This document shows, piece by piece, positions 1 to 9,602 of a stretch of DNA of 64,000 nt. Source of the stretch: Candidatus Competibacteraceae bacterium. GTDB taxonomy: Bacteria > Bacteroidota > Bacteroidia > CAIKAF01. The first letter of the stretch is position 1. The number at the start of each line of letters is the position of its first letter. Under the pieces are notes generated by a model that made no database searches, was not told where the DNA came from, and was given only the letters and a program-made list of their open reading frames with translations. The stretch is taken from contig JACSSC010000024.1 in NCBI GenBank assembly GCA_014879445.1, forward strand, positions 1 through 64,000. The letters are read 5' to 3'. Made by a program: the position numbers and the translations under genes.

Positions 1-27
1 TAAAAAAAATGCCTGAAAGGCGATTTT
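1..27 (-). terminator. possible terminator of the nucleoid-associated protein gene
   Basis: Read on the minus strand, a short GCCT/AGGC stem with a three-base loop (11-21) is flanked by an A-run before and a T-run after it (down to position 2). It lies about 90 bases past the stop of the minus-strand gene at 109. The GC part of the stem is only four pairs, so the call is weak. Confidence 0.35.
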
Positions 28-108
28 TACATTTTGACTTCGTGAACAGAGGGATCATCGAAGATAATCGTATATCAAAGTATTGAATGGATAAAGATTG
101 AATGATAA

Positions 109-1149
109 TTATCTTTCTTCGCGATAATACAGTTTATAATAGTTTAAGGATTTGTCGCGGTCGAAGCCACGTTCAATATAATCGGCATTTCCGTGCACAT
201 ACACATGAAAATTTTTGTCAAGTTTAAGCACACTTTTAAAAAACCGAGTTGCATTTTTTTCAACAGCAGGTGCTGATATTTGAAAATGATCACTTACAAC
301 AACATCTCTTTCTTCACTAAAACTTGCGACATATTCATCAAAAGCATCCGACACTTCGGGTTCAATAATTACTTCTTTCTTAAAATCATTTAGGTCGAAA
401 GCATCATTTTGCTGGAAAAATTCTCCTGATTTTTTCAAAAAGTGTAGTTGATCTTCTCTAGGTACTTGATTTTTAGGCGAAAGAACATCTTCGCTGAAAT
501 GCTTTACGATATCCATATATTGCATTGTGGTATAATAAGAAGAGTCAGACATTTTTACACCAAGAAAATCGCCTTTCCAATATAGGGCATCTTGAATTTT
601 ACTTGTATTATCAACGATACATACTTTGTATCCTTTTTCTTTTTCTGAGTTAAAAACCAAACATCCTTTGTCGAGTTTTTGAATGTTGATACCCGTATCT
701 GTATTAAGTTCAAATTGTTCTTCGTTCGCAATTACCTTGAGGAATGTGGATTTGTTTTCGGATTTAAAAATTCCGATTGCTTGAACCAGCTCATCTTCTA
801 TCATGCAATCTTCAAACATCACAATAAACACTTCACCGGCTTTTATGCGTTGATGTGTGGAAGAATCGTATAGGAGTGTGGCGATTTGGCGTGACTGTTT
901 GTGGAAGTCAGCGCCTTTGCTGTCCCAAATTTTATCAATACTCTGCTGAACGGCATTTTTTTCTCCGTCAAAGTGATGAAAAAACGGCTCTTTGAAAGGT
1001 TGTAAAAAATAATTTTTCATCAGAGATTCAAGCCATTCTTCATGTAGTGGATAAGGAGAAGTTGATAGGGTTAGTTTTCCACCGGTTGATTTATTACCTG
1101 TGTGATGAATGCTGAGTTTGGTTATTCGTGCTTGAGAAAAGTTCAACAT
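109..1149 (-). CDS. 37-kDa nucleoid-associated protein (NdpA/YejK-type)
   Basis: This 346-residue cytoplasmic protein resembles the NA37 family of nucleoid-associated proteins (E. coli YejK), which bind the chromosome; their exact role is poorly known. Family-like features are the N-terminal segment with HHTGNKSTGGKL, the central stretch following KIWDSKGADFHKQSRQIA, and a C-terminal part with FFKSVLKLDKNFHVYVHG. It has no signal peptide or membrane segment. The length matches the family. It is transcribed alone, divergently from metK, with a -7 box (TACCTTTG on its strand) 18 bases before the ATG. Family assignment is by recognition of overall pattern, not a search. Confidence 0.8.
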   Translation of the reverse strand: MLNFSQARITKLSIHHTGNKSTGGKLTLSTSPYPLHEEWLESLMKNYFLQPFKEPFFHHFDGEKNAVQQSIDKIWDSKGADFHKQSRQIATLLYDSSTHQRIKAGEVFIVMFEDCMIEDELVQAIGIFKSENKSTFLKVIANEEQFELNTDTGINIQKLDKGCLVFNSEKEKGYKVCIVDNTSKIQDALYWKGDFLGVKMSDSSYYTTMQYMDIVKHFSEDVLSPKNQVPREDQLHFLKKSGEFFQQNDAFDLNDFKKEVIIEPEVSDAFDEYVASFSEERDVVVSDHFQISAPAVEKNATRFFKSVLKLDKNFHVYVHGNADYIERGFDRDKSLNYYKLYYREER

Positions 1150-1167
1150 GATCTACTTTTTTGTAAT

Positions 1168-1175
1168 CAAAGGTA
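1168..1175 (-). promoter_or_regulatory. -7 box of the nucleoid-associated protein gene
   Basis: TACCTTTG on the minus strand matches the Bacteroidota -7 consensus TAnnTTTG and lies 18 bases before the ATG at 1149. I see no matching TTG at the -33 distance. Confidence 0.5.
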
Positions 1176-1263
1176 GCAGATAATAGCCCATAGGGCGGAG
1201 TTTTTTATTGACAATTGTTGAAAAGTTTTTTGTGATGGGTGTTTTTTATTGTGTTTCATGAAT

Positions 1264-1295
1264 TTGATGATATTTAAAAAAAATATGTAGGTTTG
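1264..1295 (+). promoter_or_regulatory. metK promoter (TTG-N21-TAGGTTTG)
   Basis: TTG at 1264-1266 (inside TTTG) and TAGGTTTG at 1288-1295 are 21 bases apart, the spacing expected for the Bacteroidota housekeeping sigma factor. The transcript should begin near 1300. A TTG codon at 1293, in frame with metK, therefore lies in the -7 box and cannot be the translation start. Confidence 0.75.
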
Positions 1296-1319
1296 TCACT
1301 TACTTTAAAAATCAAAAAG

Positions 1320-2600
1320 ATGCCATATTTATTTACGTCAGAGTCGGTATCAGAAGGACATCCTGACAAGGTAGCAGATCAAATATCTGATGCGTTAATT
1401 GATTATTTTTTGGCTTATGACCCACAGTCAAAAGTGGCTTGCGAAACATTAGTAACGACAGGGCAGGTCGTATTAGCAGGTGAGGTTAAATCTAAAGCAT
1501 ATTTAGATTTACAGGAAATTGCTCGTGGCGTGATTCGGGATATTGGATATACACGAAGTGAATACATGTTTGAGGCAGATTCATGTGGTGTTTTGTCGGC
1601 TATTCATGAGCAATCGCCAGATATCAATCAAGGAGTAGATCGCAAGGTTAAGAAGCAGAGTTTTGAAGATAAAGCTAATGCGCAGGGAGCCGGTGATCAG
1701 GGGATGATGTTTGGTTTTGCCACACGTGAAACAGATAATTATATGCCTTTGGCACTAGAGATTGCTCATTTATTACTTCGCGAATTGGCAGCCATTCGTC
1801 GTGAAGCTAAAATAATGACTTATCTGCGCCCCGATTCTAAATCTCAGGTTACAATTGAATATGACGATGATCATACTCCTAAGCGAATTGATACCATTGT
1901 AGTGTCAACACAGCATGATGAATTTGCATCCGATAAAGCAATGCAGGATAAAATACGTAAGGATGTGAAGGAAATTTTAATACCTCGTGTGATAAAGCAA
2001 CTGCCCAAACGACTTCATCATTTGTTCAACAATCGCATTACATATCATGTAAACCCAACCGGAAAGTTTGTTATAGGCGGTCCACATGGTGATACAGGTC
2101 TTACAGGACGAAAAATTATTGTGGATACTTATGGCGGAAAGGGCGCCCACGGGGGCGGTGCTTTTAGCGGAAAAGACCCTTCAAAGGTTGATAGAAGTGC
2201 AGCGTATGCTACACGACATATTGCCAAAAATTTAGTAGCAGCTGGTGTTTGTGATCAGGCCTTGGTACAAGTTGCTTATGCTATTGGTGTTGCTAAGCCA
2301 GTTGGTTTGTTTGTGGATACGTATGGCTCATCCAAATTAAAACTTACCGATGGCGAAATTGCTCGCAAGATTGAGAAAATCTTTGATATGCGACCATACG
2401 CTATTGAGAAACGATTTTCTTTACGTTCGCCTATTTATCTTGAAACAGCAGCTTATGGTCATATGGGGCGACAATCAAAAACCGTAGTCAAAGTTTTTAA
2501 TAAAGGAAGAGAAAACGAAAGGAAAATTAAAGTAGAACTTTTTCCTTGGGAGAAGCTTGATTATGTGCCGTTCATCAAAAAGGCATTTGGCTTGAAATAA
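1320..2600 (+). CDS. metK: S-adenosylmethionine synthase
   Basis: MetK condenses methionine and ATP into S-adenosylmethionine, the cell's main methyl donor, in the cytoplasm. The 426-residue protein starts [17 protein letters not shown], with the ATP-binding GHPDK motif. It continues with [13 protein letters not shown] and the phosphate-binding glycine loop around [20 protein letters not shown], all family signatures. It is longer than the E. coli enzyme (384 residues), as I recall for Bacteroidota. I chose the ATG at 1320 because the earlier in-frame TTG at 1293 falls within the promoter. The gene is monocistronic and ends 6 bases before the stop of a convergent acetyltransferase gene. Confidence 0.97.
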   Translation: MPYLFTSESVSEGHPDKVADQISDALIDYFLAYDPQSKVACETLVTTGQVVLAGEVKSKAYLDLQEIARGVIRDIGYTRSEYMFEADSCGVLSAIHEQSPDINQGVDRKVKKQSFEDKANAQGAGDQGMMFGFATRETDNYMPLALEIAHLLLRELAAIRREAKIMTYLRPDSKSQVTIEYDDDHTPKRIDTIVVSTQHDEFASDKAMQDKIRKDVKEILIPRVIKQLPKRLHHLFNNRITYHVNPTGKFVIGGPHGDTGLTGRKIIVDTYGGKGAHGGGAFSGKDPSKVDRSAAYATRHIAKNLVAAGVCDQALVQVAYAIGVAKPVGLFVDTYGSSKLKLTDGEIARKIEKIFDMRPYAIEKRFSLRSPIYLETAAYGHMGRQSKTVVKVFNKGRENERKIKVELFPWEKLDYVPFIKKAFGLK

Positions 2601-2606
2601 TATTCT

Positions 2607-3011
2607 CTACCGAATTCTCTCTTGTAAAAAGGCATTCTTGGCTTTCTGAAAACCCATTTTGGGATAATAATTCATGGCTGATGGCGCTGAGAGTAATAAT
2701 AGCATGCAGCTATCTCCTGCATATTCTTTTGTGAGTTCTATCAGTTTTTTCCCCACACCCATGCATTGGTATTTCTTACATACTGCCAAATCTGATAAAT
2801 AACAGCAAAAGCTGTAGTCGGTCAGCGATCGTGCAATGCCAATCAGTATATTGTTATGCCATGCCGATACAATCAGATTTGAATTCATATACATCTGTTC
2901 TATTCTATTTAGTTCATGTATCGGGCGGTTAAGTCCTGCATCTTGATAAACCCGAATGATGCTTTCTGTATCAGGCTTGATGTCGTTACGATATTGAATG
3001 ATTCGTTCCAT
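2607..3011 (-). CDS. GNAT-family N-acetyltransferase
   Basis: A 134-residue single-domain protein of the GNAT fold, which transfers an acetyl group from acetyl-CoA to an amine; the substrate is unknown. The acetyl-CoA binding motif A is visible as LSDLAVCKKYQCMGVGKKLI (Q/R-x-x-G-x-G/A type), followed by the C-terminal YPKMGFQKAKN strand. The reading frame is open further upstream, but the ATG at 3011 is preferred because it follows the stop of the upstream gene (3016-3018) by four bases and gives a normal GNAT length. It is probably cotranscribed with the SdiA-regulated-type gene. It converges on metK. Confidence 0.8.
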   Translation of the reverse strand: MERIIQYRNDIKPDTESIIRVYQDAGLNRPIHELNRIEQMYMNSNLIVSAWHNNILIGIARSLTDYSFCCYLSDLAVCKKYQCMGVGKKLIELTKEYAGDSCMLLLLSAPSAMNYYPKMGFQKAKNAFLQERIR

Positions 3012-3015
3012 TAAA

Positions 3016-3906
3016 TTAATTATATCGAAATGTAAGAATATTTCCTTCTTCTTTTTTCCCTTCATTGCTGATAAGCATAGTGCCGTCATCTAGAAATGTT
3101 ATTCCTTCGGCCTTAGGGAAAATGTCAGGATTTAACTTTTTTATAAATAACAATTCGCCATTTCGGCGAAAAACAGCCAATAGATAATCGGAAGCAGAAA
3201 TTATGTAGAGGTGTTTGCTGATTGGATGTATGGCGATGCCGGATGGTCTAAAATGAAATGAGTTATTTTTATGTGATTTTTCCTGTTGTTTTATCCCAAA
3301 AGATGAGGCGGATTTGCCAATAGAAGCATCTATGATTCGAAATATCACTTCTGATTTTAATGGACGATGATTGATATTAATAGCATAAATAATTCTTTCG
3401 TTTTTTTTTCCTGATGAATGTGGTTTGTTTTTGGATGCCATCAGTAGCCGGTTAGAAACGATATCAAAACAAAGTCCTTCGTTATCGCTTGTGAGTAGCG
3501 AAAATGTATGATGCAAGATATTGCCTTTAGGATGTTGAGGGTGAAAATTTTCCCATTCTGTCAGTCGGCCATCGCTTCGAAGAACAAACAACGACAATCC
3601 ATTATATGCAATTCCTTCAAAGTCGCCTATACTGTCAAAGCGATGCGTGTCGGTTACGGATTTCTTTTTCAAGTTGTAAATGAAAACCATTCCCCATTCA
3701 TCTTGAACGCAAGCAATTTGAACAGAATCAATAGATACAATGCCGGAAATTTCCCTTAATTCAATTGGTAGTAAATGTTTTTCGTATGGATTATCTAATT
3801 GATATGGAAAATGAAATTGTGCTGTACTACTGGCTAATGTTTGTATGTACAAAAAAAGAATTAGTGAATAGCAAAAAAATTTATTGAATGAGGTGTTTTT
3901 ATACAT
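3016..3906 (-). CDS. secreted SdiA-regulated-type beta-propeller protein
   Basis: A 296-residue protein with an N-terminal hydrophobic signal (about residues 9-29) followed by a segment resembling the SdiA-regulated family (PF06977), a predicted beta-propeller of unknown function common in Bacteroidota. Typical stretches are LREISGIVSIDSVQIACVQDE, GDFEGIAYNGLSLFVLRSDG, SDNEGLCFDIVSNRLLMASK, FRPSGIAIHPISKHLYIISA and KAEGITFLDDGTMLISNE, one repeated motif per blade with acidic EG/GI pairs. It should act outside the inner membrane, perhaps in the periplasm. First gene of a two-gene unit with the GNAT gene. Molecular role not known. Confidence 0.75.
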   Translation of the reverse strand: MYKNTSFNKFFCYSLILFLYIQTLASSTAQFHFPYQLDNPYEKHLLPIELREISGIVSIDSVQIACVQDEWGMVFIYNLKKKSVTDTHRFDSIGDFEGIAYNGLSLFVLRSDGRLTEWENFHPQHPKGNILHHTFSLLTSDNEGLCFDIVSNRLLMASKNKPHSSGKKNERIIYAININHRPLKSEVIFRIIDASIGKSASSFGIKQQEKSHKNNSFHFRPSGIAIHPISKHLYIISASDYLLAVFRRNGELLFIKKLNPDIFPKAEGITFLDDGTMLISNEGKKEEGNILTFRYN

Positions 3907-3926
3907 AGTAAGATATAATCATTGTT

Positions 3927-3934
3927 CAAATGTA
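3927..3934 (-). promoter_or_regulatory. -7 box of the SdiA-regulated-type gene
   Basis: TACATTTG on the minus strand, 20 bases before the ATG at 3906, is an exact TAnnTTTG match. A TTTG occurs only 13 bases further upstream, too close for a standard -33 element. Confidence 0.5.
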
Positions 3935-4055
3935 GGGATATTGAAATCAAACGTCTGTTCTGTTGGTTTATTTTTATTGGTATTAATCAGAGGGTTGTTT
4001 ATGAGGTGTTTTTAACAGAAAAATCGGATATTTGTCACATATCTATGAATTTATT

Positions 4056-5057
4056 ATGAAAAGAGTAATCACATTAGGCGAGTTTATCATCAGTCGTCAG
4101 GGCGATTTCCCATATGCTAAAGGCGAATTGAGTAGTTTGTTGAGTGCTATTCGTTTGGCTGCAAAGGTTGTAAATCGTGAAGTAAACAGAGCCGGGTTAA
4201 GCAATGATATACTTGGATCTGCATTAAAGCAGAATATTCAGGGCGAAGAGCAACAAAAATTAGATGTGTATGCAGATGAGCAGTTTATGGCTGCTCTGAA
4301 AGCACGTGGAGATGTTTGTGGTGTGGCTTCAGAAGAACAAGAAGATTTTATCAGTTTTGATACCCCACTTGCACGCGCTGGCAAATATGTTGTTTTGATT
4401 GACCCACTTGATGGCTCATCTAATATTGATGTTAATGTTAGCATAGGTACTATTTTTTCAGTATATCGCCGAACATCCTCTATCGGACAGTTAGCTACTG
4501 TTGAAGATTTTTTGCAATCAGGTGCTAAGCAAGTTGCTGCCGGGTATATTATTTATGGATCTTCTACTATGTTGGTTTATACTACAGGTAATGGGGTACA
4601 TGGTTTTACACTTGAACCATCTATCGGAACTTATTTCTTATCACATCCTAATATTTGTATGCCTGAATCGGGCAGCATCTATTCTGTAAATGAAGGTAAC
4701 TTTAATGATTTTAATCCAGGAGTTCAGCAGTATATTCAGTATTGTCGTAGCAAACAAAATGATAAAGAGAAACCCTATTCAGCCAGATACATAGGGTCGC
4801 TTGTTGCTGATTTTCATCGCAACTTGCTAAAAGGAGGTGTTTATATGTATCCATCTACACAAAAGGATCCAAATGGCAAACTACGTTTGCTTTATGAGTG
4901 CAATCCTCTAGCTTTTATTGCCGAGCAGGCGGGTGGATTGGCTTCTACAGGACGCCAAAGAGTATTAGATATAATGCCTGAAAAATTACATCAACGGGTG
5001 CCATTCTTTGTTGGATCAAAAAATATGGTTGAAAAAATTATCTCCTTGATGGAGTAA
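4056..5057 (+). CDS. fbp: fructose-1,6-bisphosphatase, class I
   Basis: Fbp hydrolyses fructose 1,6-bisphosphate to fructose 6-phosphate, the committed step of gluconeogenesis. The 333-residue protein starts [25 protein letters not shown]. It carries the metal-binding motif [19 protein letters not shown] and the substrate region [20 protein letters not shown]. The C-terminal part is [20 protein letters not shown]. Length and motifs fit class I enzymes. The frame is open to a TTG at 4032, but the ATG at 4056 begins the usual N-terminus. It is followed closely by mfd, so the two probably form an operon. Regulation is not visible. Confidence 0.96.
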   Translation: MKRVITLGEFIISRQGDFPYAKGELSSLLSAIRLAAKVVNREVNRAGLSNDILGSALKQNIQGEEQQKLDVYADEQFMAALKARGDVCGVASEEQEDFISFDTPLARAGKYVVLIDPLDGSSNIDVNVSIGTIFSVYRRTSSIGQLATVEDFLQSGAKQVAAGYIIYGSSTMLVYTTGNGVHGFTLEPSIGTYFLSHPNICMPESGSIYSVNEGNFNDFNPGVQQYIQYCRSKQNDKEKPYSARYIGSLVADFHRNLLKGGVYMYPSTQKDPNGKLRLLYECNPLAFIAEQAGGLASTGRQRVLDIMPEKLHQRVPFFVGSKNMVEKIISLME

Positions 5058-5078
5058 TGATTGCAGAGGAATCACCAG

Positions 5079-8000
5079 ATGCTTGAAATTGTTAAAAGAT
5101 ATCAAGGACTTCCACAGATTAAAAAACTGTCAGGAGAGTCCGAAAATATGGGTTCATATGTTACCATATCAGGGATTACCGGTTCCGCTTTTCCCTCTAT
5201 AATATCTGCACTTTCCCCAACCTTTTCACGAATACATCTTTGCATTGCGCCTTCACGTGAAGAGGCGGCATACAGATACAATGATTTTCAATCTCTTTTA
5301 GGAGAGGAAGGTGTTTTCTTTTTCCCTGAATCATATAGAAGGCCTAATGAATTTGATGCTGCTGATAGCAATAATATTTTAATGCGATCGGAAACACTTG
5401 CTGCAGTTGTGAATAATCAAGCCCGACTCGTTGTTTCTTATCCAGCGGCATTAGCCGAAAAAGTTATGACAGCAGACCGAATTCAGAAACAAATTTTACG
5501 ATTAAACCTTGGCGAAGCCGTTGACCCTAATTTTGTATTTGATGTGTTGATTGAATATGGTTTTGAACGCGACGATTTTGTGTATGAACCAGGTCAATTT
5601 TCTATTAGGGGTGGTATCATTGACGTGTTTTCTTACTCGCATGAATATCCTATCCGACTTGAATTTGAGAATGACCGACTGAGTTCTGTTCGATTCTTCG
5701 ACCCCGAGAATCAACTTTCTGTTCAGTCACTCGAACACATAGAAATTATGCCTAATTTAGAACAAAAGAATGAAAGCGAATTTAGAATCTCGTTCTTTGA
5801 TTTTATTCCTAATAACTCACTATGTTGGATTGAAGATGAATCAACTTTGATTGCTGAAATTCGGAATACCTTTATTAAGGCAACAGCGCTATATAACCAA
5901 GAAAATCATCACATATCTCCATCATTTCTTTTTGTCCCACCCGACGAATTTTCACGCAGATTAAAGAACTTTTCAGTTGTATCTCTCGTGTCTCATAATG
6001 CAGATATTATATTTCATACTTCACCACAGCCCTTATTCAACAAAAATTTCAATTTGCTATACGCCCATTTTCTACAAAATGTAGTTGATGGAATTACAAC
6101 TTATTTGTTTTCGGATCAACCAAGACAGCAGGAGAGAATCAAGCAAATATTTTCAGACATACATTCTCAGCAGACACATGATGATGCTATATACACACCT
6201 GTGCCTGTTTCTCTGTATCAGGGATTTATCGATCATGATTTAGGTGTGGCTTGTTATACTGATCATCAATTATTTGACCGTTATAAGAGGTTTCAACTTA
6301 AGACCTCTTACAGTCGTGATCGTGCTATTACACTGCATGAACTCACAACTCTGCAACCCGGTGATTATATTACCCATATTGATCATGGTGTGGGGCAATT
6401 TGCAGGGCTTGAAATTATTGTTAACAATGGTAGAAAGCAAGAGGCCGTAAAGCTTATTTTTAAAGATGGAGATTCTATTTTTGTCAGTATTCATTCACTA
6501 CATAGGATTTCAAGATATAGCAGTAAAGACAGCACACGACCTGTATTGAATAAGATTGGCTCAAATACATGGGAAAAACTGAAAGCCAAAACTAAAAAGA
6601 GAGTAAAAGAATTGGCATTTGATCTCATTCAGCTTTATGCCAAACGACGTACACAAAAGGGATTTTCATTTAATACAGATAGTTATTTGCAACATGAGTT
6701 AGAAGCGTCTTTTATGTACGAAGATACACCTGACCAATTCAAAGCGACAACCGATGTGAAACAGGATATGGAGAAACCCTTTCCAATGGATCGTTTGGTT
6801 TGTGGAGATGTGGGTTTTGGTAAAACAGAAGTTGCCATTCGTGCAGCATTCAAAGCTGTAACTGATGGAAAACAAGTTGCAGTATTAGTGCCAACAACAA
6901 TCTTGGCCTTGCAGCATTTCAAAACATTTTCAAAAAGACTTGCTGATTTCCCATGTCAGGTAGATTATCTTAACCGATTTAAAACTACTTCGGAACAAAA
7001 AGATTCTATGGCCAATTTAGCATCTGGGAAAACGGATATTATTATAGGTACACACATGTTGGCTTCCGACAAAGTAAAATTTAAAGATTTGGGATTGTTG
7101 GTTATAGATGAAGAACAAAAATTTGGCGTATCTGTAAAGGATAAACTCAAAACCATAAAAGAAACGGTTGATACGCTAACGCTTACAGCTACGCCAATAC
7201 CCCGTACATTGCAATTTTCACTTTTGGGAGCACGCGATCTTAGCATTATCCGAACACCTCCACCTAACCGATATCCTGTACAAACCGAAATTCGTGGATT
7301 TAATGAAGCATTTATTCGCGATGCTATTCATTATGAGATTATGCGAAATGGTCAAGTGTTCTTTATTCACAATCGTGTGCAGCAAATTGCAGAGTTCACT
7401 GGGATGATTCAACGAATATGCCCTAATGTAAATGTACGTTTTGCTCATGGACAAATGGATGGTAAAGAGTTGGAAAGCATAATGCTTGATTTTATTGAAG
7501 GTGATTTTGATGTGTTAGTATCAACATCCATTGTAGAAAGTGGACTTGATATACCTAATGCCAATACGATTATTATTAACGATGCGCATCATTTCGGACT
7601 TAGCGACTTACATCAGATGCGTGGACGCGTTGGGAGAAGCAACAGGAGAGCATTCTGTTATCTGATTGCGCCCCCTCAATCGGCATTGACGTCCGAAGCA
7701 CGTAAGCGACTTACTGCATTAGTTGAATTTTCTGATTTGGGTTCGGGATTTAATATTGCTATGAAAGATTTGGATATACGTGGTGCAGGAGATTTGCTTG
7801 GAGCCGATCAAAGCGGATTTATCAACGAAATGGGTTATGAAACGTATCAGAAAATACTTACCGAAGCGGTTCAGGAACTTAAGGAAAACGAGTTTAAAGA
7901 TTTATTTGTTGAAGAGATTGAATCTGTAAATCATGCATGGGCTCACGACTGTATTGTTGAAACAGATTTAGAACTCTTAATCCCTTCCGACTACGTTGAA

Positions 8001-8420
8001 CCTATATCTGAACGATTGACTTTATATAAAGAATTGGACTCACTTAACGTGGAATCAGAAATTCTATCTTTTCAAAAAAGAATGACTGATAGGTTTGGCC
8101 CCATGCCATCACAAGTGTCGGCTTTAATGCATACCATCCGACTTAGGCGCATAGCTCGTGAATTAGGTTTTGAAAAAATAATTTTAAAAAACCAACAGTT
8201 GATTGCATATTTTATATCCAATCCGCAATCGACCTACTATCAGTCGGGTGTTTTTCATAAATTACTACATTATTTGCAATTGCCTGAAGCAGTTGGCATC
8301 GCATTCAAGCAGCAGAATAACCGACTAAGCATTCGCATGCAGCAAATAAAATCTATTGAAGTCGCCTTATCAGCTTTCAAAAAGATGGAAGCAGCCGGGT
8401 TGACAAATATTAATGCCTGA
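5079..8420 (+). CDS. mfd: transcription-repair coupling factor
   Basis: Mfd is a DNA translocase that pushes stalled RNA polymerase off damaged template and recruits UvrA for excision repair. The 1113-residue protein has the UvrB-like N-terminal part, then the polymerase-interacting domain around PGDYITHIDHGVGQFAGLE. The helicase core follows, with Walker A DVGFGKTE, the DEEQ box (VIDEEQKFGV), TATPIPRTL and motif VI QMRGRVGRSNRRAFCY. The C-terminal regulatory domain ends the chain. The ATG at 5079 is preferred over the in-frame TTG at 5061 because an AGAGGA ribosome-binding-like sequence (5065-5070) lies eight bases before it. It follows fbp by 21 bases and converges on a small gene 3 bases away. 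Confidence 0.96.
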   Translation: MLEIVKRYQGLPQIKKLSGESENMGSYVTISGITGSAFPSIISALSPTFSRIHLCIAPSREEAAYRYNDFQSLLGEEGVFFFPESYRRPNEFDAADSNNILMRSETLAAVVNNQARLVVSYPAALAEKVMTADRIQKQILRLNLGEAVDPNFVFDVLIEYGFERDDFVYEPGQFSIRGGIIDVFSYSHEYPIRLEFENDRLSSVRFFDPENQLSVQSLEHIEIMPNLEQKNESEFRISFFDFIPNNSLCWIEDESTLIAEIRNTFIKATALYNQENHHISPSFLFVPPDEFSRRLKNFSVVSLVSHNADIIFHTSPQPLFNKNFNLLYAHFLQNVVDGITTYLFSDQPRQQERIKQIFSDIHSQQTHDDAIYTPVPVSLYQGFIDHDLGVACYTDHQLFDRYKRFQLKTSYSRDRAITLHELTTLQPGDYITHIDHGVGQFAGLEIIVNNGRKQEAVKLIFKDGDSIFVSIHSLHRISRYSSKDSTRPVLNKIGSNTWEKLKAKTKKRVKELAFDLIQLYAKRRTQKGFSFNTDSYLQHELEASFMYEDTPDQFKATTDVKQDMEKPFPMDRLVCGDVGFGKTEVAIRAAFKAVTDGKQVAVLVPTTILALQHFKTFSKRLADFPCQVDYLNRFKTTSEQKDSMANLASGKTDIIIGTHMLASDKVKFKDLGLLVIDEEQKFGVSVKDKLKTIKETVDTLTLTATPIPRTLQFSLLGARDLSIIRTPPPNRYPVQTEIRGFNEAFIRDAIHYEIMRNGQVFFIHNRVQQIAEFTGMIQRICPNVNVRFAHGQMDGKELESIMLDFIEGDFDVLVSTSIVESGLDIPNANTIIINDAHHFGLSDLHQMRGRVGRSNRRAFCYLIAPPQSALTSEARKRLTALVEFSDLGSGFNIAMKDLDIRGAGDLLGADQSGFINEMGYETYQKILTEAVQELKENEFKDLFVEEIESVNHAWAHDCIVETDLELLIPSDYVEPISERLTLYKELDSLNVESEILSFQKRMTDRFGPMPSQVSALMHTIRLRRIARELGFEKIILKNQQLIAYFISNPQSTYYQSGVFHKLLHYLQLPEAVGIAFKQQNNRLSIRMQQIKSIEVALSAFKKMEAAGLTNINA

Positions 8421-8423
8421 TAC

Positions 8424-8735
8424 CTATAATGGGTTTTCGGGCAAATCTTTGCCGAATGCTTCCCATGCATAGCTTCGCTTGTCGTTACGATCAAACCAAT
8501 ACAACTTGCTTTTTCCTGTTTCAGAATCCCATACCAGTATGTAATGATAAATCATATTTTCGCCACTACTATACACAACGCTTTGATTCATCATGATACG
8601 GCCTGCCTGCTCGTTATGCTGTGAAGGTGCTATCACATCATTGTTGGCAAATGTGGGCTGAAAGCTTCGGATAACAAAACCCAAGGATGCTACAATTAGG
8701 GCTATGCCCAACGAAATTTGTAAGAATTTATGCAT
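8424..8735 (-). CDS. small membrane-anchored or secreted protein, unknown
   Basis: A 103-residue protein I do not recognise. Residues 1-30 form a hydrophobic segment (KFLQISLGIALIVASLGFVI) that could be an uncleaved anchor or a signal peptide. The rest is polar and rich in aromatic residues (YHYILVWDSETGKSKLYWFD), suggesting a small beta-rich periplasmic domain. It stands alone between the convergent mfd and the DUF2797/EamA pair. No catalytic motif is visible. Coding is supported by the hydrophobic N-terminus and a sensible composition. Confidence 0.65.
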   Translation of the reverse strand: MHKFLQISLGIALIVASLGFVIRSFQPTFANNDVIAPSQHNEQAGRIMMNQSVVYSSGENMIYHYILVWDSETGKSKLYWFDRNDKRSYAWEAFGKDLPENPL

Positions 8736-8798
8736 GACTTTATTTTTTTCAATTATACGGAATTTTAATCAAATGATCTTGCTGAATTTTTGTAAACC

Positions 8799-9602
8799 TT
8801 AGTATTCTAATCGGATATTGTACCCGCTATATGTTCGAAGATTGAGGACATGCCCTCCATTAAAAATCAGATACTGCGCTTTGATGCCCAATAATGTTGA
8901 TTCAATTATATCTTGTTTGTCTAACGATAATGCATGTATCTGATCGGGATACTGAGAAACTGGAAATTGAATGTTTGTTATCTCATCAGTAGGAAGAATA
9001 TATGGCTTTAGATAATGTGGCAAAAGGGCTGAAGCTCTTTTTTTTTCTTCTTTTAGATTAAGATTTGGTTCTACATGATTGCGCAACATGGATATACGAT
9101 TTGTTTTATCGCTGTAATGTTTTTTGAGTTCAATTTCTATGCAACCAGCCAACTTCCGATATGGTGTACGTGCAAGTAGTATGGCTTGGGTAGCTCCCTG
9201 ATCAATCCATCGTGTAGGGATTTGTGAAGTTCTTGTTACACCTACCTTCAAGCCCCCCGACCATGCTAAATACACATAATGAGGGGCAACATGATGCGAA
9301 AACTCCCATGTAGCATCTCTTCCCATACCCAAATGCCCTTGGCATTTTTCAGGATGAATAATACACTCTGCATTCTCGGGAGCATGTTGAAAGCATTTGA
9401 AACAAAACCCTTGCCCGTATGATTTTGGTGTTTTTCTGCCACATGCAATGCAATGGATTTGATGTAAATATGTAATGAGAATGGGTTTGCCGATACAGTC
9501 ATTCATGTATATTATATCCTGATTAAGAGATAATCGGTATTGAACAGGATTCATTAGCTCTGTTTGCATTTTTCTTATTATGCCTACCGCCTTGTGTTTC
9601 AC
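8799..9602 (-). CDS. DUF2797 family protein
   Basis: This 267-residue cytoplasmic protein resembles the DUF2797 family (PF10977), whose function is unknown. A probable zinc site is formed by CIACGRKT and GFCFKCF, two C-x2-C pairs about 20 residues apart, followed by C-x6-C (ECIIHPEKC). Next come the family-like HVAPHYVYLAWSGGLKVGVTR and RWIDQGATQAILLARTPYRKLAG, a segment reminiscent of GIY-YIG-type endonucleases. The first possible start is a GTG overlapping the stop of the upstream transporter gene by four bases (GTGA on the minus strand), which suggests translational coupling; an internal ATG at 9569 is the alternative. It is the second gene of a two-gene unit. Confidence 0.8.
   Translation of the reverse strand: MKHKAVGIIRKMQTELMNPVQYRLSLNQDIIYMNDCIGKPILITYLHQIHCIACGRKTPKSYGQGFCFKCFQHAPENAECIIHPEKCQGHLGMGRDATWEFSHHVAPHYVYLAWSGGLKVGVTRTSQIPTRWIDQGATQAILLARTPYRKLAGCIEIELKKHYSDKTNRISMLRNHVEPNLNLKEEKKRASALLPHYLKPYILPTDEITNIQFPVSQYPDQIHALSLDKQDIIESTLLGIKAQYLIFNGGHVLNLRTYSGYNIRLEY

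Noticed and set aside
1293-1319. N-terminal extension of MetK from a TTG codon
   Set aside because: The codon lies in the -7 promoter box, so it should not be in the mRNA; the ATG at 1320 begins the conserved sequence.
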